The translations under genes and the position numbers were made by a program. Shown here in pieces: positions 7,784-14,469 of a stretch of DNA of 20,893 nt (its first letter is position 1; each line of letters begins with the position of its first letter). Where the stretch lies: contig JBBEAZ010000028.1 of assembly GCA_040882565.1 (NCBI GenBank), positions 1-20,893 on the forward strand. The letters are read 5' to 3'. Origin of the DNA: CF-162 sp040882565 (GTDB lineage: Bacteria > Chloroflexota > Dehalococcoidia > SM23-28-2 > RBG-16-64-32). The notes beneath the pieces are model-generated. The model made no database searches, had not been told where the DNA came from, and saw only the letters and a list, made by a program, of their open reading frames with translations.

Positions 7784-7822
7784 TGCTATACTCTCGCCCG
7801 CTGACACTCGAGGCTGAAGGAG
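7784..7822 (+). promoter_or_regulatory. Promoter and ribosome site of the ABM gene pair
   Basis: TGC-TATACT (7784-7792) forms an extended -10. AAGGAG (7817-7822) lies seven bases before the ATG at 7830, so this transcript has a conventional leader. Confidence 0.55.
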
Positions 7823-7829
7823 ACCCCAA

Positions 7830-8177
7830 ATGCAGAATATGATCACCCAACTGGCCCGCTTCGAGGCCCAGAAGGGCAAAGAGACAGAAGCGCACGCGGC
7901 TTTCAAGAAGATGGCGCAGGCGGTAAAAGCCAACGAGCCGGGTTGCCTGATGTACGCCATCACCCGCGGCCAGATGAATCACCAGGAGATCTACGTCTAC
8001 GAAATCTACGAGGACCAGGCCGCCTGCGAGGCGCACCGCAACACTCCCCACCTCAAGGAGCTCCAGGCTGCCTTCAACCAGTTCCTCGACCGCAGCGCGT
8101 TCAACGTCGAGGTCCTGGACGAGGTCGGCGGTTTCATCCGCCACGAAGTGAGCGACATGGCGGGGCAGATGGGCTGA
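7830..8177 (+). CDS. ABM-domain (antibiotic biosynthesis monooxygenase-like) protein, copy 1
   Basis: The 115-residue protein is a single dimeric alpha/beta-barrel ABM domain. The family pattern is clear: KGKETEAHAAFKKMAQ, NEPGCLMYAI, YVYEIYEDQAACEAHR and HLKELQAAF. Members are small cofactor-free monooxygenases acting on quinone-like substrates, haem-degrading enzymes, or proteins of unknown role. No haem-ligand pattern is obvious. It has a strong ribosome site and overlaps the next gene at TGATG, so both are probably translated together. Confidence 0.85.
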   Translation: MQNMITQLARFEAQKGKETEAHAAFKKMAQAVKANEPGCLMYAITRGQMNHQEIYVYEIYEDQAACEAHRNTPHLKELQAAFNQFLDRSAFNVEVLDEVGGFIRHEVSDMAGQMG

Positions 8178-8485
8178 TGCACACAGTCACCGCTGAATTC
8201 CGCATTAACGAGGGTAAAGAGGCCGAGGCCCTCGAAGCGATCAAGAAGGTGGCGAAGGCCGTCAGCGACAACGAGCCCGGCGCCCTGATGTACACGTGGC
8301 ACCGCGGCGTCAAGGACCCCTTGCAGGTCCTCGTCTACGAGATCTATCGCGACGATGAGGCGACGCAAGCACATCGCAGCGCGCCGTACCTGGCCGAGTT
8401 CCAGAAGGCGTTCGCTGAGGGGGTATTCGACCCTGGCTCGGTCAAGATCAGCCGCTTCGAGCGGATCGCCGCTATCGAGCGCTAG
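8177..8485 (+). CDS. ABM-domain protein, copy 2
   Basis: The 102-residue protein is a tandem paralogue of the preceding gene; shared stretches are NEPGALMY, VYEIYRDDEATQAHR and YLAEFQKAF. The ATG at 8177 shares its A with the TGA stop of copy 1. A longer in-frame extension back to 7943 lies wholly inside copy 1 and is not credible. The two small proteins could form a heterodimer because the family works as dimers. The TAG stop overlaps the stop of the convergent cation transporter gene in a CTAG. Confidence 0.85.
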   Translation: MHTVTAEFRINEGKEAEALEAIKKVAKAVSDNEPGALMYTWHRGVKDPLQVLVYEIYRDDEATQAHRSAPYLAEFQKAFAEGVFDPGSVKISRFERIAAIER

Positions 8486-9483
8486 TCCGCGCTGGGCTCC
8501 TTGTGCCGGCTGTGGCGATGACTTTCGCCGCGCACCTCCCAGAACGTTTCGCGCACCTCCGGGATCTCAGCTTCGATACGGGCGTCGATACGGCCGAGCA
8601 AGTCGTCGATCTCCGCCGTGCCAAGGCCGTCCTTGATCCGTAGCTCACCGGTCACGAGCACGCTGTTCGAGCCCATCAGCATCGCGAGGATCCGCTCGAC
8701 TTCGATGACTTCCGGGAACGAGCGCACCAGGCGGTGCAAGGCGTCCCTTGTTTCGGGCGTTGCCGCCGCACCCAGAAGCAGACTGCGCGATTGCATCCCC
8801 AGCATCACCGAGACCCCCAGCAGGACGAAGCCGATGCTGATCGAGGCGGCTGCATCCCACGACTCCATTCCCGTGACCTCGGAAAGCGTCAACCCGCCCA
8901 TCGCAATCAGCAGGCCGATGATCGCTGCGCTGTCCTCGAAGAACACGGTCTTGATCGTGACGTCGGGGGCCTCGCGGATGAAGCGGCCAAATGACCAGCC
9001 GCGCCTCCGCGCGCCGGCCAACACGCCACGAATCGCGACCGTGAACGAAAACACCTCGAAGACCAGCGCCACGCCCAGCACGCCGAAGGCGACCGTCAAC
9101 TCAAGCGTCGAGCGATGGTGTTCGTGGCCCTCGACGGCGGTGCGGATCCCTTCGTAGAACGAGAACGTCGCGCCGGCGACGAAGATGAAGATCGCGGCGA
9201 GGAACGACCAGAAGAACGCCTCCTTACCGTAGCCATGCGGGTGCTTCTCATCGGCGGTGGTGGTCGAGAGGTTGATGCCGATCAGGAGGAATACCTGGTT
9301 CACGGTGTCGGCGATGGAGTGACCGGCCTCCGCCAGCATTGCCGCACTGCCGGTCATCAGCCCGGCGACGAGTTTGCCAACGGCGATCGCGAAGTTTGCC
9401 ACCATGGCGGCGAGGACGGCGGCCTTGCTCTCGCCTTCGTGATGGGGCGCGGCTTGCGTCAGGTGAGCTTCGGAGTCCGGCAT
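8482..9483 (-). CDS. Cation diffusion facilitator (CDF) family exporter
   Basis: The 333-residue membrane protein has the CDF layout of six membrane segments plus a C-terminal cytoplasmic domain. The paired metal-site motifs are visible: AEAGHSIADTVNQ in segment 2 (HxxxD) and FFEDSAAIIGLLIAMGG in segment 5 (ED..A..G). The segment 5 form resembles the SLC30A9-like branch. Proteins of the family exchange Zn, Fe, Mn or related ions for protons; the metal cannot be assigned. A histidine/glutamate-bearing loop lies between segments 3 and 4. I choose the ATG at 9483 because residues upstream in the longer frame (to 9591) are basic, non-hydrophobic and overlap the previous gene. The ribosome site is weak, so coupling to the upstream gene, 17 bases away, is likely. 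Confidence 0.9.
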   Translation of the reverse strand: MPDSEAHLTQAAPHHEGESKAAVLAAMVANFAIAVGKLVAGLMTGSAAMLAEAGHSIADTVNQVFLLIGINLSTTTADEKHPHGYGKEAFFWSFLAAIFIFVAGATFSFYEGIRTAVEGHEHHRSTLELTVAFGVLGVALVFEVFSFTVAIRGVLAGARRRGWSFGRFIREAPDVTIKTVFFEDSAAIIGLLIAMGGLTLSEVTGMESWDAAASISIGFVLLGVSVMLGMQSRSLLLGAAATPETRDALHRLVRSFPEVIEVERILAMLMGSNSVLVTGELRIKDGLGTAEIDDLLGRIDARIEAEIPEVRETFWEVRGESHRHSRHKEPSAD

Positions 9484-9500
9484 ATCTTTTGCAGTCTGCC

Positions 9501-10217
9501 TTAGACGGTCTCGTCTACGCCAATGGCTGGAACGCCAAGCGACCGCGCCAGCTCGCGGGTGAAGTCGCGCCACTCGCCCGGATCCGCCCACCCCTCGTAG
9601 CCTGTGTACGTCGCGACCGGCAGGCGTTCCTCCTCAGGGCCAACGACCGCCACGACAGCGAAAGTCTCTTGCGGGCCCTTGATGTCTTGTGTCAGCTCAA
9701 GCCTCCGTATCTCCGATGTGCGGTAAGAGCGCTTCTCGCGGCCCACAAGGCGCTTCCGGCGCGATATCCGCACCTCACCCGCTACCTCGTCCAGAATCAC
9801 GTCCACGGAGCCGCTGGTCGCCGTGAGGCGGCCCATCTCGTCCCGCGGTGGCAGGTTTCCACCGGTGCGGCCCGACGGCGCGCCTTCGTGGCGAACGGTG
9901 AGGCCGTACGCCGATGCGACCGTCTCCGCGATCTTGGCCGCGCATTCGCGGTCGTTCTCGTTGACTGTGAGACTGCGGCCGTCGTCATAGGTGATCACGA
10001 CGCGCGAGAGGTTCTGTTGCATCGGCGCGCCGCCGGTGTGCGCTTGCATCGGCGCCTGCGACCAGCGGTACCAGGCAACAGACCGCACCGGCGACAATCG
10101 CTCGACCGCGTCGGGCTCCGATGCGTGTCCCTTGCGCTTGCGCGGGTAATGCCGTAACTCGCGCAGATGATCGTCCCACGCCCAGTCGCCGCAAAGGATG
10201 TCGGGCTCGTCAGCCAC
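9501..10217 (-). CDS. Hypothetical protein, no family recognised
   Basis: A 238-residue soluble protein begins with GTG at 10217, five bases after the stop of the ABM-like gene. I recognise no family. The first 56 residues are rich in Trp, Arg and His (GDWAWDDHLRELRHYPRKRKG). From about residue 66 the pattern is predicted beta strands (SRVVITYDDGRSLTVNENDRE), a helix (CAAKIAETVASAYGLTV), then several strands (VDVILDEVAGEVRISRRKR, TFAVVAVVG). No signal peptide, membrane segment or catalytic motif is visible. An internal ATG (residue 57 or 66) is a possible alternative start. It lies in the middle of a colinear minus-strand array, so it is probably co-transcribed with its neighbours. Confidence 0.65.
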   Translation of the reverse strand: MADEPDILCGDWAWDDHLRELRHYPRKRKGHASEPDAVERLSPVRSVAWYRWSQAPMQAHTGGAPMQQNLSRVVITYDDGRSLTVNENDRECAAKIAETVASAYGLTVRHEGAPSGRTGGNLPPRDEMGRLTATSGSVDVILDEVAGEVRISRRKRLVGREKRSYRTSEIRRLELTQDIKGPQETFAVVAVVGPEEERLPVATYTGYEGWADPGEWRDFTRELARSLGVPAIGVDETV

Positions 10218-10222
10218 GGCGG

Positions 10223-10546
10223 CTAAGGCTGCCGCTCGAAGTTGCGGCGCACCCAGGCCCCATCGGGATGCGGCGCCGTCGGGATCACGGCGTCTTCCAG
10301 CGTCGCAACCGTTGCCGCGGCGCCGTTACGCACGTAGCTGCGGCAGTCGTCTGTCGACTGCCACGTGGTGACCTGGGCGAAGTGGCCCGGCTCGTCGATA
10401 TTCCAGAAGTACTCGATCGAGACAAACCCCTGCTCGGCCTCGAGGACGGCCATGAGCTTGGGCAAGACGCCGTCGACCAGCGCCTGCCACTGCGTCCGAT
10501 CGGCAATCCGTGTCTTGCGGGTGAGTATCGAAAGGACCATGCGCAT
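10223..10546 (-). CDS. Small ABM-like (dimeric alpha/beta barrel) protein
   Basis: The 107-residue protein has a MRMVLSILTRKTRIADRTQWQALVDGVLPKL start, an EAEQGFVSIEYFWNID core and a final TTWQSTDDCRSYVRNG helix. This order of strand, helix, two strands and helix is that of ABM-like ferredoxin-fold proteins, though similarity to the two plus-strand ABM genes is low. Two starts are possible, ATG at 10546 or 10540. Both sit in or beside a hairpin (10541-10561). The substrate is unknown. Confidence 0.65.
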   Translation of the reverse strand: MRMVLSILTRKTRIADRTQWQALVDGVLPKLMAVLEAEQGFVSIEYFWNIDEPGHFAQVTTWQSTDDCRSYVRNGAAATVATLEDAVIPTAPHPDGAWVRRNFERQP

Positions 10547-10561
10547 CGTGCTCCGATGCGC
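10541..10561 (-). promoter_or_regulatory. Perfect 8-bp hairpin over the start codon of the ABM-like gene
   Basis: GCGCATCG (10541-10548) and CGATGCGC (10554-10561) are exact inverted copies separated by five bases. In the minus-strand mRNA the GGAG-like ribosome site is at the top of the hairpin and the ATG at 10546 lies in the 3' arm, with a second ATG just after it. There is no T run, so it is not a normal intrinsic terminator. Confidence 0.5.
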
Positions 10562-10577
10562 CGATTATGCCGGATGC

Positions 10578-11027
10578 CTACGGCGCGTGCCAGAACTTGC
10601 GCACGGCGTAAGTGTCCGGCTGGCCTTGCTTCTCCCAGTACGCGGTCATCACCTGTTCGATACCGAACTCGAAGAGCCAGTCGCTCGTGTGCACCGTGTG
10701 ACCTGCCGATTTCACGACCAGGGCGCGCGTCGGCGCGTCTTTGATGATCTTTGCGCGGCCGGTCATGTAGAACTCGGCGTCGAGTTTGCCGGGCAGCGCA
10801 TGCAACGCGTAGCGTCTGTCGTTCTTCAGGTCGTAGCGCTTGGCCGACCACTCGGGGACCGCGACGAATATCCGGCCCTTTCCGATGATCGGGCAAATCG
10901 GGTGCAGGCGCGGCGCGCCGTCCTTGCGGACTGTCGCCAGGTACGTGATCGGGATCCAAGCCAACGAATCGGCCAGCACTTTCGCCATGTCTGGTTCAGC
11001 CTCGGCGAAGTCGCCCCACGTCACCAT
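10578..11027 (-). CDS. Pyridoxamine 5'-phosphate oxidase (PPOX)-fold protein, copy 2
   Basis: The 149-residue protein has the split-barrel flavin-binding pattern: a helix, then ITYLATVRKDGAPRLHPICP, IFVAVPEWSAKRYDLKND and AEFYMTGRAKII. The L-x-T-x-R-x-D-G-x-P start is characteristic of the superfamily, whose members bind FMN, F420 or haem. True PdxH function is unlikely given size and context. The ATG overlaps the stop of copy 1 (TGATG). It is clearly paralogous to copy 1: the N-termini VTWGDFAEAEPDMA and LDSWGEFAAAEPELA match. Confidence 0.85.
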   Translation of the reverse strand: MVTWGDFAEAEPDMAKVLADSLAWIPITYLATVRKDGAPRLHPICPIIGKGRIFVAVPEWSAKRYDLKNDRRYALHALPGKLDAEFYMTGRAKIIKDAPTRALVVKSAGHTVHTSDWLFEFGIEQVMTAYWEKQGQPDTYAVRKFWHAP

Positions 11028-11500
11028 CAGCTGAATACACCCAGCGGCACAGCGGCTTCCCAGCGCTTGGCGACGCGGTGGATCTCAGGTGTCCCAAGAC
11101 CTTTCCAGATCGCCCAATGGACGCGATCGATCGTCAGCTCGAAGGCGACGTCGTTCGTGCTGGTCATGTTGATCTTCCTGGCTTCGACCGCGCCCGCCAT
11201 CCGCGTTGCCCAATCGTCGGAGACTGTAGCGCGTCCAATGATTAAGAATTCCTCATCGCTATCGCCGAGGACCGCGTGGACGCTGAAGCGCTGGTCACGC
11301 AGCAGGTTGTGGTACTTGACTGTGTGTTTGCCGATAAACGTCAGGAGACGCCCACCGGCGATCAGCGGAGTGAAGGGATGAACGCGCGACGATCCGTCCC
11401 TTGCCGTCGTCGCGATGTACGCGACGCCGACGCCGAAGAGCCTCGCGCCGCGCTCGGCGAGTTCCGGCTCTGCTGCAGCGAACTCACCCCAGCTATCCAA
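11027..11500 (-). CDS. PPOX-fold protein, copy 1
   Basis: The 157-residue protein has the same split-barrel pattern as its neighbour: VAYIATTARDGSSRVHPFTP, LLTFIGKHTVKYHNLLRD and EEFLIIGRATV. I set the start at the TTG at 11500 because that aligns the N-terminus (LDSWGEFAAAEPELAE) with copy 2; it overlaps the thioesterase gene by eight bases. The longer open frame reaching 11656 would add about 50 arginine/serine-rich residues that are a shadow of the thioesterase gene. A GGGG run six bases upstream may act as ribosome site. The flavin-type cofactor is not decided by the sequence. Confidence 0.8.
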   Translation of the reverse strand: MDSWGEFAAAEPELAERGARLFGVGVAYIATTARDGSSRVHPFTPLIAGGRLLTFIGKHTVKYHNLLRDQRFSVHAVLGDSDEEFLIIGRATVSDDWATRMAGAVEARKINMTSTNDVAFELTIDRVHWAIWKGLGTPEIHRVAKRWEAAVPLGVFS

Positions 11501-11954
11501 CGTTGGCCCCGTTCGACGCCCGCATCTGGCCGATCGCGAGAGTGGCTGTCGCGCTCGCCGCGAGTTCGCCGTCGCCGTTGAACAAGCGCCCTTCGACGAA
11601 AAGCACTCGTTTCGTCCTGTGGACAACGCGGCCCTCGGCGGTGATGGTTCCGGCATACACAGGCCGGTAGTAGTTCACCTTAAGTTCGAGCGTCGGCGCG
11701 AACTCGCCCGGCTCGAGCGAGGCGAACGCTGCCGGTCCCATCGCGTCATCGAGCATCGCCGCGATGAATCCGCCTTGAACGCTGCCTTGCGGGTTGTACC
11801 ACTCCTCGCGCGCCGTGTACCGGACGCGGACGCGCCCCGGCTCAAGCTCGAGCAGTTGCCAGCCCAGAAGCTCGGCTGCGGGCGGCATCGGCGTCGCGCC
11901 ATTGGCCGCCGCGCGTAGGGTGTCCGCGTTGGGCTGCGTGATAACCGTCGTCAT
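11493..11954 (-). CDS. PaaI-like hotdog-fold thioesterase
   Basis: The 153-residue protein carries the hotdog thioesterase signature NPQGSVQGGFIAAMLDDAMG (about residues 57-76), followed by LELKVNYYRPVYAGTITAEG and a strand-rich end. Relatives hydrolyse acyl-CoA esters, often phenylacetyl- or other aromatic CoA. The start at 11954 has an excellent GGAGGTG ribosome site; the ATG at 11966 lies immediately before that site and is not the start. It is the first enzyme after the WYL regulator in the same direction and overlaps the first PPOX gene. Confidence 0.85.
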   Translation of the reverse strand: MTTVITQPNADTLRAAANGATPMPPAAELLGWQLLELEPGRVRVRYTAREEWYNPQGSVQGGFIAAMLDDAMGPAAFASLEPGEFAPTLELKVNYYRPVYAGTITAEGRVVHRTKRVLFVEGRLFNGDGELAASATATLAIGQMRASNGANVG

Positions 11955-11983
11955 TCGCACCTCCATCAGATTCGGATGCGATC

Positions 11984-12017
11984 AACATAGGTGGCCCGGC
12001 TGACAGCAGAATGTCAG
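11984..12017 (-). promoter_or_regulatory. Candidate promoter with palindromic operator before the thioesterase
   Basis: CTGACA (12000-12005) and TGTCAG (12012-12017) form a perfect 6-bp inverted repeat with a six-base spacer, in the gap between the WYL gene stop and the thioesterase start. On the minus strand a TATGTT box (11989 to 11984) lies ten bases downstream, so the palindrome covers the -35 position. It could be the operator of the neighbouring WYL regulator; alternatively it is an mRNA hairpin. Confidence 0.4.
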
Positions 12018-12024
12018 TAGTGGA

Positions 12025-12951
12025 TCAGGCTTCTGGATAGCGCCCGACGAGCGCCGACGCCTCGTCTCGCACCCGGTCGACGAACTGCGGTGGCGCCAGC
12101 ACCCGCGCGGACGCGCCGCGGCTCAAGATCCAGGGCAACAGCCGTTCCAGATCGCGCACGCGGAACGTGAAAATCGCCCCGCCCTCGGCGGGCTCATCGG
12201 AGACCCAGCCGAACGCCGTGTCTTCACGGGCCCAGCGGACGGCCTGTTGCTCGATCCAGACGCACACCTCGTGCTCCTGCTCCCCCGGATCGTAGCCAAC
12301 ATCAATCATTTTCCGGCGTTTGAACGTCTCGTCCAGCAGCTCGGCGCTGTCGATGCGGCTTGCGCGAAAGTCTCGGGTGTCCTCTCGGAGCCGGCAGTAG
12401 CCGACGAGGTGCCAATCACGGGCGTAGAAGACGAGATAATAGGCCTCCACATCACGCTCGGTGAGCTGATCAGGCGCGAACGAATGGTAACGCAGCCGGA
12501 CGACCCGATCGCCGATCACCGCCTCCTGGAGGAGTGGCAGGAACGCCGACAACTCACCGGCGACGTGCGGCGACGCGCGGATGCGCTCGCGCAAGAGCAT
12601 GACTTCGCGACTGGTCTCTGGCGACAGTACGGCTTCGACTTTGGCAGCGGCAGCCCGCGCTGAATCCCGCTGCGCGTTCGTGCCGAGACGGTGCGCCAGG
12701 TCAAGGCCGAGAAGGATTTGCACGGCCTCCTCCGCGGCAAACGCAATTGGCGGCAGGTGGTATCCCGGAACGAGGCGATATCCCTCGCCGGGCATCGAAG
12801 CCACGGGCACGCCCGCCTGGCAAAGCGCGTCGATATCGCGGTAGACAGTGCGGACAGAGCACTCGCATTCTTCGGCCAGGTCGGACGCGCGGACAGGCGT
12901 CTCCTCGCGGAGACGCATCAGGATTAGCAGACGGCGGTCCATCTGCTTCAT
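12025..12951 (-). CDS. WYL-domain transcriptional regulator (YafY-type)
   Basis: The 308-residue protein has an N-terminal winged helix-turn-helix (about residues 4-58, RASDLAEECECSVRTVYRDIDAL), then the linker GEGYRLVPGYHLPPIAF and a ligand-sensing WYL domain (about 140-210, VVRLRYHSF and YYLVFYARDWHLVGYCRLREDTRDFRASRI), ending with a WCX-like extension. Such proteins bind DNA and are thought to sense nucleic-acid or small-molecule ligands. It is divergent from yggS across only 23 bases and heads the minus-strand array of thioesterase, PPOX and CDF genes, which are its plausible targets. The transcript appears nearly leaderless. Confidence 0.9.
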   Translation of the reverse strand: MKQMDRRLLILMRLREETPVRASDLAEECECSVRTVYRDIDALCQAGVPVASMPGEGYRLVPGYHLPPIAFAAEEAVQILLGLDLAHRLGTNAQRDSARAAAAKVEAVLSPETSREVMLLRERIRASPHVAGELSAFLPLLQEAVIGDRVVRLRYHSFAPDQLTERDVEAYYLVFYARDWHLVGYCRLREDTRDFRASRIDSAELLDETFKRRKMIDVGYDPGEQEHEVCVWIEQQAVRWAREDTAFGWVSDEPAEGGAIFTFRVRDLERLLPWILSRGASARVLAPPQFVDRVRDEASALVGRYPEA

Positions 12952-12960
12952 AGCGCAGTC

Positions 12961-12968
12961 AGTATACT
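12961..12968. promoter_or_regulatory. Symmetric -10 box shared by the WYL gene and yggS
   Basis: AGTATACT is self-complementary, so it reads as TATACT on both strands (12963-12968 on plus, 12966-12961 on minus). The GTG of yggS starts six bases to the right and the ATG of the WYL gene nine bases to the left. Both transcripts would start at or within a few bases of their start codons. Confidence 0.55.
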
Positions 12969-12974
12969 CGGCGT

Positions 12975-13643
12975 GTGAGCGTCGAGACGATCGCTGGCCG
13001 CATGCGGGTGGTCCGTGAGCGCATCGCCGCCGCCTGTGCGCGTAGCGGCCGCTCGCCGAGTGAGGTCACGCTAATCGCCGTGACGAAGGGGGTCGCGGCC
13101 GAGGCGATCCGGAAAGCCATTGATTCGGGGATCACGGACATCGGCGAGAACCGCGTCCAGGAGACAGCCGACAAACGGCCCTCGGTCGCCGATGTGGACG
13201 TCACCTGGCACATGATCGGTCATCTGCAGACGAACAAGGTCAAGGCTGCGCTCAGTCTCTTTGATATAATCCACTCCGTGGACTCGCTCCGCCTTGCAGA
13301 AGCTATATCGAGTCGGGCACTATCGAACGTGCCCGTTTTTGTTGAAGTGAACGTCTCCCAAGAACCCACGAAGACTGGATTTGCCCTTGAGCAGCTGCCT
13401 GACGCCGTCCGGGCGATGCGCGCGCTTCCCAACCTGGACGTCCGCGGCTTGATGACCGTGGCACCATTGTTCGAGCGCAGCGAGGACGCCCGACCGATCT
13501 TTCGCCGCCTGCGCGAGGCAGCGCACGAGGCAGGCCTGGGACAGTTGTCAATGGGCATGACTAGCGACTACGAGACGGCAGTCGAGGAAGGCGCCACACA
13601 CGTGCGCATCGGCCAGGCGATCTTCGGGGAGCGACCGGCGTGA
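12975..13643 (+). CDS. yggS: YggS-family pyridoxal phosphate homeostasis protein
   Basis: The 222-residue protein is a full-length alanine-racemase-like TIM barrel of the YggS/PROSC family. Landmarks are LIAVTKG with the PLP lysine (K38), GITDIGENRVQE, WHMIGHLQTNK, VFVEVNVSQEPTKTGF, RGLMTVAP and LSMGMTSDYETAVEEGATHVRIGQAIFG. It binds PLP without known enzymatic activity and keeps the vitamer balance. The GTG start at 12975 follows a -10 box directly and lacks a ribosome site, fitting leaderless translation. It overlaps proC by GTGA, matching the common yggS-proC-yggT order. Confidence 0.95.
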   Translation: MSVETIAGRMRVVRERIAAACARSGRSPSEVTLIAVTKGVAAEAIRKAIDSGITDIGENRVQETADKRPSVADVDVTWHMIGHLQTNKVKAALSLFDIIHSVDSLRLAEAISSRALSNVPVFVEVNVSQEPTKTGFALEQLPDAVRAMRALPNLDVRGLMTVAPLFERSEDARPIFRRLREAAHEAGLGQLSMGMTSDYETAVEEGATHVRIGQAIFGERPA

Positions 13644-14440
13644 AGCTGGCCTTCATCGGCGGCGGCATGATGGGCGAGGCGATGATCGCCGGCGCCATCC
13701 GCAATGATGTTGCCGACGCAGGCAGCGTTGCGGTCTGCGACGTCGCCGCAGGCCGTCGCAAGCACCTGTCGACGAAATACCACTGTCGCGTTTCCGACTC
13801 AGCGACAGAGACGATCGACGGTGCGGATATCGTGGTCCTCGCCGTCAAGCCGCAGGAATTCGCAGCCGCATCGAAGAACCTCAAAGGGCAGTTGAAGTCA
13901 GATCAGACGGTTATGTCGATCATGGCGGGCACACGGATCGCCACGATCACAGACCTCCTCGCGCACAAAGAGATCGTGCGCGCGATCCCGAACACGCCGG
14001 CGACCATCGGCGAGGGGATGACTGTTTGGACCGCGACGTCGGCCGTCAAGACGCGCGCCCGCGACTCCGTACGCCTCCTTCTGTCCGTGCTCGGCAAGGA
14101 GATCTACGTCGAGGACGAGAAGTACGTGGACATGGCGACCGCCGTCAGCTCCAGCGGGCCGGCGTATGTATTCCTCGTGATCGAGGCCCTGACCGACGCT
14201 GCCATACACATCGGCCTGCGCCGGGAAATGGCGGTACCGATGGTGCTGCAGACGCTGCTCGGTTCGGCGCGATATGCGCAGGAGAGCGGCAAGCACCCGG
14301 CGGACCTGCGCAACCAGGTGACATCACCGGGCGGGACGACCACGGAAGGCCTCCTTGCGCTTGAGGAGGCCGGTCTGCGCGCTGCCTTTACACACGCAGT
14401 CGAAGCAGCTTACGAAAAAGCACAAGAGCTGGGAGGCTAG
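13640..14440 (+). CDS. proC: Pyrroline-5-carboxylate reductase
   Basis: The 266-residue enzyme reduces pyrroline-5-carboxylate to proline with NAD(P)H, the last step of proline synthesis. The N-terminal Rossmann motif is IGGGMMGEAMI, followed by VVLAVKPQ, VRAIPNTPATIGEGMT and the C-terminal dimerisation/active-site signature AVSSSGPAYVFLVIEALTDA and VTSPGGTTTEGL. Length is normal for the family. It starts at GTG 13640, overlapping the yggS stop. Confidence 0.97.
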   Translation: MKLAFIGGGMMGEAMIAGAIRNDVADAGSVAVCDVAAGRRKHLSTKYHCRVSDSATETIDGADIVVLAVKPQEFAAASKNLKGQLKSDQTVMSIMAGTRIATITDLLAHKEIVRAIPNTPATIGEGMTVWTATSAVKTRARDSVRLLLSVLGKEIYVEDEKYVDMATAVSSSGPAYVFLVIEALTDAAIHIGLRREMAVPMVLQTLLGSARYAQESGKHPADLRNQVTSPGGTTTEGLLALEEAGLRAAFTHAVEAAYEKAQELGG

Positions 14441-14469
14441 GGATCGAAGCCGTTGGGTTCTTCATCCAG

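Noticed and set aside
7943..8176. Longer form of the second ABM protein
   Set aside because: The extension is out of frame with, and entirely inside, the first ABM gene; the ATG at 8177 aligns with the paralogue's start.
11501..11656. N-terminal extension of the first PPOX protein
   Set aside because: The extra residues are arginine/serine-rich, lie inside the thioesterase gene and have no counterpart in the paralogous second copy.
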